Assembly: GCA_009761415.1 (NCBI GenBank)
Contig: QUOL01000002.1
Span: 2,480,001 to 2,544,000 of the forward strand
DNA from: Sarcomyxa edulis
Taxonomy: Eukaryota > Basidiomycota > Agaricomycetes > Agaricales > Mycenaceae
DNA: 64,000 nucleotides
Direction of reading: 5' to 3'
Within the stretch, counting starts at the first letter, position 1, and the number at the start of each line of letters is the position of its first letter. This document shows, piece by piece, positions 56,331 through 64,000 of the stretch. The notes beneath the pieces are model-generated. The model was not told the origin of the DNA, ran no database searches, and worked only from the letters and a program-made list of their open reading frames with translations. The translations under genes were made by a program, and so were the position numbers.

Positions 56331-59300
56331 TAAAATTGACTGAGTTTTTGCATACGCTTCAGACGGTTGGCGAGCTCGGTCTGCAGTTTGAGTCGGAGGT
56401 CTTGGCCGTGTGGAGATAGGTCGTCCTGATCCGACGTCGTGACGATGACTTGATCGATGAGCGTGTATGGGAGCCATGTCGCGGATGCAGTTTTGGGTGG
56501 ATCCCGGGCTACTTGGGAGTCGGCCTAGGTTCGGATAGTAAGTAAGCAAGGAACTAATGCCAAGCCTAAAAACTCCCACCTTTTGTATCAGTGATATTGT
56601 ATGTTCCATAGCGGACTCTAGGAGTTCATATCGAAGACTTGTACGGATCAAGAACTCAGGATGGTGCTCCTAGGTTTCAAGGTTTCAAGGGTTAGGTGCT
56701 GTCTTCGATCTATATGACATGGGACGTCGTACCTCAAGTGATTGAATGAGCCATGGCGGTGGTGGGCACGAGCCGTCGGAGCTCAATATCGTTTCCAATG
56801 TCACCTTTGAATACCTATAATCGGTTTCGGCATTGTCATGTCGCTCCAAGGATTGTCGAAGGTGCCGCCAGCCTTTGTCCGCAGGCGTACCAGACCACGA
56901 GGATATTTTATCCGTTAATAACCAGTCAGATGTATCTTCTTGCCTACATTAGAGAATGAGCAAAAGCCGACAGTCGAGGGAGCAGGACTCTTACATGACA
57001 GCATCCGGATTTCTTGACAGCCGTAAGCATTGAATCGTTAGTTGAGCGAACAAATCTGTCATGTCGACGTTGAGACTACGCGCGGTGGCCAGAGCCGTAT
57101 TGAAACGGTTTAGCTGCGCTAGTCTCAGGACAATTGATGAAGGTGGCAACAGGAACTCTGAATTTTTGGTAAGTGATGATCAGCCTTGAATCAGGAAAGA
57201 CTGACCCCCAGACGACAATAGTTCAGGATCCTTCCGCACAACGTCAACTTGAGAAGATAACAGAGCGTATTCGTATTGGATGTCAGTCAGGTCCACAATT
57301 TCAGCGTCGTATTTTCCGGGGGCATATTTAGATTCCGGAATGTGCTTCGACAGCTTCCGTCGTTTACGAGGCTATAATAACACTAGGTGAGAAACTAGTG
57401 AACGAGCGGGAAACCGGACCACAGACCTCGTGCGAATTCTCATGCGATACAGGCATGATGATCCAGGCATTCTTTTGATCGAGTAAAGATAGGGCGTTCA
57501 TAGCGATCATATACGATTCAAGTTGTGCTTCGGCCAGTGAGAAGAAAGTGATAGTATCCGTAATCAAACCACATAGTTTGCGCGCCCGTTGATACATGGT
57601 TAGGGCAGCTGTCGAGGTATTCCAGGACAGGAACGAACGGTGAATGGGGTAGACATCATGACATAAGATATAATCATACCGTTACGATAATCTCCTCGAA
57701 GGATGAACCAGGTGTATAAAATCCTCGAGTAGAACGGACGGACACGAGGATCGACATTCCGAGCTTTGAACGAGAGGCACTCTTCAACTTCGTCCGCGAA
57801 TCCAGCGAAGTTGAAGGTCATCAATTTTTCTACCGCATTGTCTTCACACATGCGGTAAACAAGATGACTGACACATTCTCGTTTTCTGTGAAATACATGA
57901 GAATAAGAAGAGAGGGTCAAATTTGACAAAACAGCTCACTGTTTATCATAAGGGGTGGAAAGCAAAGCAGAATACGCCTCATCGTATAAGGCTAGATCAA
58001 TATAACCTCTAATGACGGTGAGCCATAATGCAGACGTATCAACGTCCTGGGATGCCACAGAGAGTGCAAGCTGAGTGAACATGGTCTCCTGAGATACCAG
58101 TCCCACGCTCTTGAATAATCCAGCAATATGGAGATAATATGAGAATTCCGAATCAAGCAATACAGCTCCTGGTAACACGGCTGCAAGAGAGTCGCGATCA
58201 TCCTGAGACAGCGCGTTATCGGTGCCTATAAACGCGTGAGTTGATATAGCAAGCTCATATCCAGGCATTACTGCACTTACCAAAGCTTCCCGCGATCTTC
58301 TGCAGGGTATAGGACGCATCGTCAGAGCGCCCGATATCGAGCCACACACGAGCTAGTACATATGTAACGCCAGGCGTCCTCGGCAGCCACGATAACAGTT
58401 CCCGAGCCACACCATGATAGCCAAGAAGTCGGAGTTGCTCACAAAAGACAACTTCTGGTTTGGTGGCGTATGCGGGAGAATTACATTGCAGAAGCCCGGT
58501 ACTATCAAGAAAGCGATGAGCGTTATTGGGAAGATCGCCATGGTGAGAAATGAGACGATGGATGAGCGAGTGCGTTGGCGTGAAGACAGTCCTATGTCGT
58601 GATACATTCATATTGCGCAGACGCGTGATTACTTCATCTGCCGCGTCACCTGCAGGTGGCTTCGCAGAGCCTAGGTCTCCTGCAGGTTGTCGTGAGACAT
58701 ATCGTAGGGTTGAGATACCTCGGAATACCGAGAACATCTCCGCTAGAAGGGTAGGATCCCATTGGTCGAGCTCGTCTGAGAGAAAAAAGAGAAGGATGAG
58801 AAGGGAGAGACACAATTCATATCTGGCATGGATAGACGTGGTGACATAGGTCGCCGTCAGGGCTTTTGACCAATCCGAATTGACCGGTGGACGGCGCAAT
58901 GGTACTTCTTCTTCTTCTCGTTTTACACCCACATCGAATCCTCCAATGACGTCAAGAGCCGCCTGGGCTGCCGAATCGAGATTGTCGATCCTTTGTAGAC
59001 GCCCGATAATCCAACTTTCCAGGCCTTCTTCCATCTCTTCGCGGAATTTGGATCGACGAGTCTGATCCTGGAGGATGTCAACAAAGGAAAACGCGATTTC
59101 CTGCTGCACGATATCAACCAACCGGTTCTCCAGGTTCAACATCGTCTGTGTTCCGAGTTTGACGCGCAAAGCCCATACCGTATCGAGAAGATCGTATTGT
59201 GGGTCGATCAGCGGTATACCTTTCAGCAAAGATCGATGCAGGCCGATAGGGTAATCTTCGGTCACCAGCCTGCCCACGCGTTCCCTTTCTATTAATAATA

Positions 59301-60934
59301 TATCACCTTTTGCCTGAGCCCCGAGCACGAGAGGCCAACGTGCACTACGTTCGACTTCACGACATCGAGCAATAAATCCCTCCCAGTCTCGTTTTAATGC
59401 GTTCCAGTATTGCGCATGTTGCAGAGCACCGGTGCTTGGGTCACGGATCAGTTGCACTGTACAACCAACGACAGCTGCTATGTTTTCACCCAGTGTGGCG
59501 TAAATGGTATTGAGTTGAATAGGTGGAGGACCCGGAAGGGAAAGGCATGCGTCTGTGTATTGATCGATTGCAGTACGCAGCGTCAAGGCGGAAAAGATCC
59601 CGGGTCTCATGATCGCTTCGAAGAACTTGTCAGTCAAGGAACCTGGGGAAAGAAGAAGTTCTTCCAAGTATGCTGGCGTTAACTCCGACTCCTCTGCATA
59701 TGATGCTTGCGTCCAGGCTCCAGGGTGAAGGTCGGAACCTGCGTCAAAATTAATCACCGCTGCCTCGAGAAAAGAGCGACCTTGGCGATCCCATAACGTG
59801 TATAGAGTATCGTTCGCGACAATGAAATCTTGGAGATGACAGTAAGCGCTCTCCTTTGAACACTCGATTGTCCCTATCTCAGAAAGTGACTCGGCTTCTG
59901 TATCAAGAAGCCGGAAACTCCCTCCAGCTGTCGACGAGGACGGTGTGGGGATGAAGGCGAGTACGTAAATGCGTTCATCATCTGGCTCTCTTGTGAACAC
60001 CCGCAGCAGAGTCTGCTGTTCAGCTTCTAAAAGAACCTGGGGTTTAGGCGTCCCGGGACCTGGCGTAGAGTCCCTGGTTGATGGGTTCAAGGACAATGTT
60101 CTAGTGGCAACACATCCTATCCTGGCTTTCCAAAGACGAAGACTTCGGTCTCGGGAGAGCGTCCAAACGTGACCAATGTCAGTTGGCCACGGGTGGCTAG
60201 CCATAGAAATGATCTCCGATCCATTCGAATTTGTTGAGCTCAGCGAGGGAAGAAATGAAGTAAGGCTGTGAAGAAAGGAACCAGGTTGAGATAACGACTC
60301 CGACCAAACGTCTAATGTCGAATTACATCAGATGTGAAACAAAGTAAAGACATTGTTTTGTCTCACCGTTCTGTTCTTCAGTACCCATCCATTCTGTTTC
60401 CAAACGCAATACAGAGCCATTGGGAAATCCAATAGCCACACTATGGGTACCTTGCACATGTACCAACCCCTTCCATCTGCTGTCGGGTAGATGAGAGATG
60501 AGGTGCTCGCGAACCCAGTTCCTGTCAGGGTGATTCTGCCACAGGGGACCTATAACCCCGACTGGAATGACTACTCTGTATAAAGCACCTGCAACTGTGA
60601 CGGCAATTATGTGGAGTTGGCTTTGATCCCATAAAAATACGGCCGGAGATGATACCACAGCGGCAGGAAAGACGAAGCGTATTGGAGGCACCTCGGTTGA
60701 TAGGGAAATGAGCTCTATTATGAGACCACCATGAATTACGCGTAGAAGCACGCTTCCTGTGGTTGGAGTGTCGAGTAGCGTCGAATAAGAGGCGTGCTCT
60801 GGAGGTGGATCTGAGTTTCGAGGTACTGGTGGCAGAGGTGTATCTCGACGAGAAGTTTGGATAGGAATGCAGGATACTTGTGAAGATGGAAATAGCGAAG
60901 AAAGTTGAGCTGCGACCAAAAGCCGTCGTTCCAT
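56331..60934 (-). CDS. NUP120: Nucleoporin Nup120/Nup160, Y-complex
   Basis: Structural nucleoporin of the Y (Nup84/Nup107) complex. The first exon starts MERRLLVAAQLSSLFPSSQV. A large second exon carries the N-terminal beta-propeller (LSQPGSFLHSLTSFLPSLSS, then HPWPTDIGHVWTLSRDRSLR and RLWKARIG), which is the family signature, and long helical repeats such as WSKALTATYVTTSIHARYEL, LSWLPRTPGVTYVLARVWLD and ALVSAVMPGYELAISTHAFI. Later exons carry the C-terminal helices and end LANRLKRMQKLSQF with a TAG at 56331-56333. More than seven introns are present; those between 56500 and 58200 were not all resolved. The length is in the range of the family (roughly 1,300 residues). Confidence 0.88.
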
Positions 60935-61112
60935 CGTGCAGCAACGAAAAAAGAGGTTAAAATCGATTTACAAGAATAGACGCGCAAACGAAACGCGTGC
61001 ATCGTCTTTTCTCACAATCATCCTACAACAGACGCCCACTAACATATCCTGAATTCTCTCTAAAATGACAGGAAAAATGGCTAGAATTTTATAACCTCAT
61101 TCACTATAGCAG

Positions 61113-61780
61113 CTAGACTGTCCCAATGGGATATTGACTGCCCAACAAGTCATAGTGGCAAAGATTTCGACCTGGGATCGAATATTGAAGATTCATATCC
61201 AACGATACAGTACATCTCAATCCTACAAGATGCTTCAATGAAGATGCTCGTTCTCCAGCGTCGAAAAGCATCAGCCAATCATCTGCAATATGAGCATTCC
61301 ATCGTTGAAATCCGTTCGCGGGAACTATGGCCACTGAGCTTGAGGTAAGGAGACCTTCTAGCGTCTCGACCGTCGTGGACCAGTCCTCCACATCTTCTCG
61401 ATGGATGCATATAACATTGAGCTAAAAACACGAGAAAAGATGCGGGTAGTAAGATGAAGGAAGTGTCCGGGATGACGGTGACGCGTTGATAAAGATCGTG
61501 GCACGACAGTCTGCCCAGAAGTCCCGGGCTATGATGTACGGAGCGTCCGTGTCCAGCTTCTTGAACCCGGTTCAGACTCGCGGGAGTGTTGGAAGAGGGA
61601 ACGTGGCGAGAAGTCGAGTTTTGTACCGTTCGTAGGTCTGTGGCCACAGTTGGTAAGGATGGTCCTGGACTTCTGAAAGCACACTCGAGGCCTAGAGCAG
61701 TAGTCAAGTTCCGGAGCTTGAGTCAAATATCACGTGTCCACTTCGACTTACGCCCAATCCCAATAGTCATGAAGCTTCAT
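61113..61780 (-). CDS. Hypothetical protein, three exons
   Basis: A consistent spliced frame: MKLHDYWDWA, an intron with donor GTAAGT and acceptor TTTCAG, then SPGPSLPTVATDLRTVQNST and SCHDLYQR, an intron with GTCACC donor (about 60 nt), then LNVICIHREDVEDWSTTVET and FQRWNAHIADDWLMLFDAGE, ending DLLGSQYPIGTV. No family recognised. Caution: a different frame of the middle exon reads KKLDTDAPYIIARDFWADCR but hits a stop upstream, so the middle exon may be frame-shifted or the gene broken. It follows NUP120 on the same strand (transcribed towards it). Confidence 0.4.
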
Positions 61781-63920
61781 CTTTTCAGCTAGTGGATGCG
61801 GGGAGTGTCTTATCGCTCCGCGGGCATTGGCGGCAGCGTTAGGCTTCTATATCTTCGGTATCTCGTTCCGCAGCAGCGAGGAATATTCCAAAATATTGGT
61901 CAAAGGGTCCTGGTTACACCTCGGGACAATTTGGACTGAACATTCGAGAGATGTACGACGGCGCGAACAACGTGCACTTGACCCCTGAGCAACGTCTGAC
62001 AGTTGTCCTGGACCAAGCATTGTCGAGGTCGGGCTGTGAACTCGGGTAAGGTGACCTCGCGAAATTGATTTTGTCATGGGTCGATGTGCAATAGAGAAGG
62101 TGAAGAGGTGCTTGTAGACGTTCCTCTAGAATAGAACACCGACAAAAAGCTAATTGCAAATTGGATGGAGCTAAAATCGCCCAGAATCGTCCTCTATGGC
62201 GGAAGCTAGTCCAAATGCCGCGGAAAGGCTATACCGAATCACCACCAACTATATCTCCTGGTAAGGGTAGCTATTGTCTGGGTGAGTGCCAGCTTTTCGA
62301 TATGTGATAGAACGCGGTAACTTAGCGTATATAGGAACAACTGAAGCCTTAGTCGCAGTCACCCTCGATCTCTTTGACGTTCGGGGTCGAGAAGTAGTAC
62401 CGTACATGAAAGGAAGCCGTCAAAGCTGCGATCATGAACAGGGAACGATGAATGCCGAAGCCGTTCTGGGGTGGAAAATATGTTTAAATTCCGCGACAAT
62501 TTATCGAAGGTGGCCCGTCGCACGACACGTCCGGTCGACTGCACCTATTGGACAGGTCCTTTGTGGCGTAAATGCATGGGAATTTGTAGGACAATTCGCA
62601 AGGAAGCCATGAGGATGTCTCGGGGACACGCCAGTTGTCCCGGACGAGGTTCCTTAGAGCTCCAGCAATACCTAAGGCGGTAAGGATTGACATAGAGAGC
62701 AATTAAGGTAATGCCGTCACTGGGGTAAGGCAGTGTCCCCACACAGTGCGGAGAACAGTGAACCTAACCCTTGAAACGCCATGCCCCGGACTGCCGTAGA
62801 ACTGGATTCTGCGCAGGATGATTGAATATGATCATCGGTTCAATATTCTGGACAATACAGTTGAGAACGAAGAACAATGGAGGAGGTTTTCCCGGCCATT
62901 GTAGTCGGACGCTGGGATGTGATGAAGTCAAGTCGCGTTGACAAAGCGTGCATCAGCGCGAACTGACGGGTGTTCAACTGCAAGTGGACAACTGAATCTA
63001 AAAGGAACGCTGCAGGGTCCAGAGCGAAGCCTCGAAAGATGAAAGTCGGACCTCACACTATTCAATCATGATTGAGATGAACTTGGGAGAATAGATTCAA
63101 AATTGGCATATTCGCGGAGTCGCGATGTTGGTGCGCGTAGAACTGGCAATGTTAATGAAACTCTATAACGATCATTGGGAAGGGACGCACTGTGGGGAAT
63201 AGGGAACGGACGGGGCTTAGTTGCCATTTAACCCCGATCCGCTGTGAATACGGCGACATGATGAGAAGTCGGATTATAAGCGCTGCACAAATCGGAACGG
63301 TGAAAACGAACGAGCGGATGGCTGCGAAGCCGATACTCAATGACTGGTGTATAAGATTTCTGCAAGGCGCACATCGTTCGATCAACCGGATTAAAGGATG
63401 TAGACCAGTAGGAAGTCGTGTGGACGCACTATACATCCTCAAGTGGGACTGAAAATTCACGAGGAATAGACGTCGGACGAGATGTCCTCAGCATGGTTCG
63501 TTGACCTTTACACGGCGCAAGATACGTCCTCGTTCGCATTAGGATCCGTACTCCCGAATGAAAGTCTGGAATTCGCTGAAGCAACATAGTGAGTCGACGT
63601 GAAGCAACGCGTCCGCCGAGGACATGTGCTTAAATTCCAACTCACCTCGAGTCACGTCTTTTCTGACTCTCTTGCTATCTATCTACTGCTTAGTCCAGGG
63701 CCGGAGCCTATCTAGGGAACCAAAGATGAAGAGTAGAGTCAGAGAGATTCAGAGAAGGACGGGTGTTTGTGGGCGTCGCGGTTTAGCGCTGGGCGTCGAA
63801 CACGCTTCGAACGTACTGACCTGCCAATTTGGGCCACCTCGACGTCTAACAAGACTTGCAACATGCTTTTTTATTCGGAATTCCTGTCCCTGGACCCTGG
63901 TTAATTTCTCCACTATAGCT
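61781..63920. other. Gene-poor region of about 2.1 kb
   Basis: No frame above about 100 codons has codon bias or recognisable domain. Frames such as the one starting MLSMSILTALGIAGALRNLV (minus, near 62700) overlap others and are probably chance. Composition is mixed, with no repeats seen. Confidence 0.45.
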
Positions 63921-64000
63921 ATGCCTTCCCTATTGACCTTCTGTTCTCCATCTGGCTACGATTTACTGCGAGATTTGGATCCCGTTTTGGACGCTGGCAA
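63921..64000 (+). CDS. Start of a gene cut by the window edge
   Basis: An open frame from ATG at 63921 runs to the edge without a stop (26 codons: MPSLLTFCSPSGYDLLRDLD and PVLDAG). T/C-rich sequence precedes it, as before other genes here. Too short to assign; it could be chance. Confidence 0.35.
   Translation, partial: MPSLLTFCSPSGYDLLRDLDPVLDAG

Overview
The window is nuclear DNA of a filamentous basidiomycete, most likely an Agaricomycete. Genes are dense, on both strands, and cut by many introns of about 50-60 nt with GT-AG ends and CTAAC/CTGAC-type branch sites. Several families are typical of mushrooms (DUF6699, coiled-coil plus F-box proteins, a heme-dependent oxidative N-demethylase-like DUF3445 protein). 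No rRNA, intact transposon, CRISPR array, plasmid or viral gene was seen. Most gene models below were spliced by eye.

Layout. 1-8.5 kb: 3' part of a hexokinase, a dead superoxide-dismutase-fold mitoribosomal protein, the oligosaccharyltransferase subunit DAD1/Ost2, a five-exon DUF1748 mini-gene, a Gpc1-type glycerophosphocholine acyltransferase and a DUF6699 protein. 8.5-19 kb: a gene fragment, F-box protein A, AP-3 mu, a short hypothetical gene, the DUF3445 protein, an Atf1-type bZIP factor and a small spaced-repeat array. 19-31 kb: secreted agmatinase, mitochondrial tRNA-modification GTPase Mss1, calcineurin B, a Q-rich conserved protein, Tti2 and the COMPASS subunit Swd1. 31-32.4 kb: an AT-rich non-coding island. 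32.4-49 kb: a TFIIS-N-domain protein, a Pho80-type cyclin, a Cti6-type PHD protein, F-box protein B with a degenerate third copy beside it, ribosomal protein uL2, a very Q-rich SS18/SNH-domain protein and an SH3 protein. 49.66 kb: a split tRNA-Ala(UGC). 49.8-53.2 kb is gene-poor. 53.2-61.8 kb: a Zn2Cys6 transcription factor, the nucleoporin Nup120 and one hypothetical gene. 61.8-63.9 kb is again gene-poor; a new reading frame opens at the right edge.

The neighbours are mostly unrelated housekeeping genes. The one functional grouping is a run of transcription and chromatin proteins from 29 to 47 kb (Swd1, TFIIS-N, cyclin, Cti6, SNH protein), which need not be more than chance. I found no convincing new multi-gene system. 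The best leads are the 51-nt stop-free intron in the basic region of the bZIP gene, the inverted F-box pair with its relic, the AT-rich island between SWD1 and the TFIIS-N gene, and the spaced GCATACAGTC repeats.
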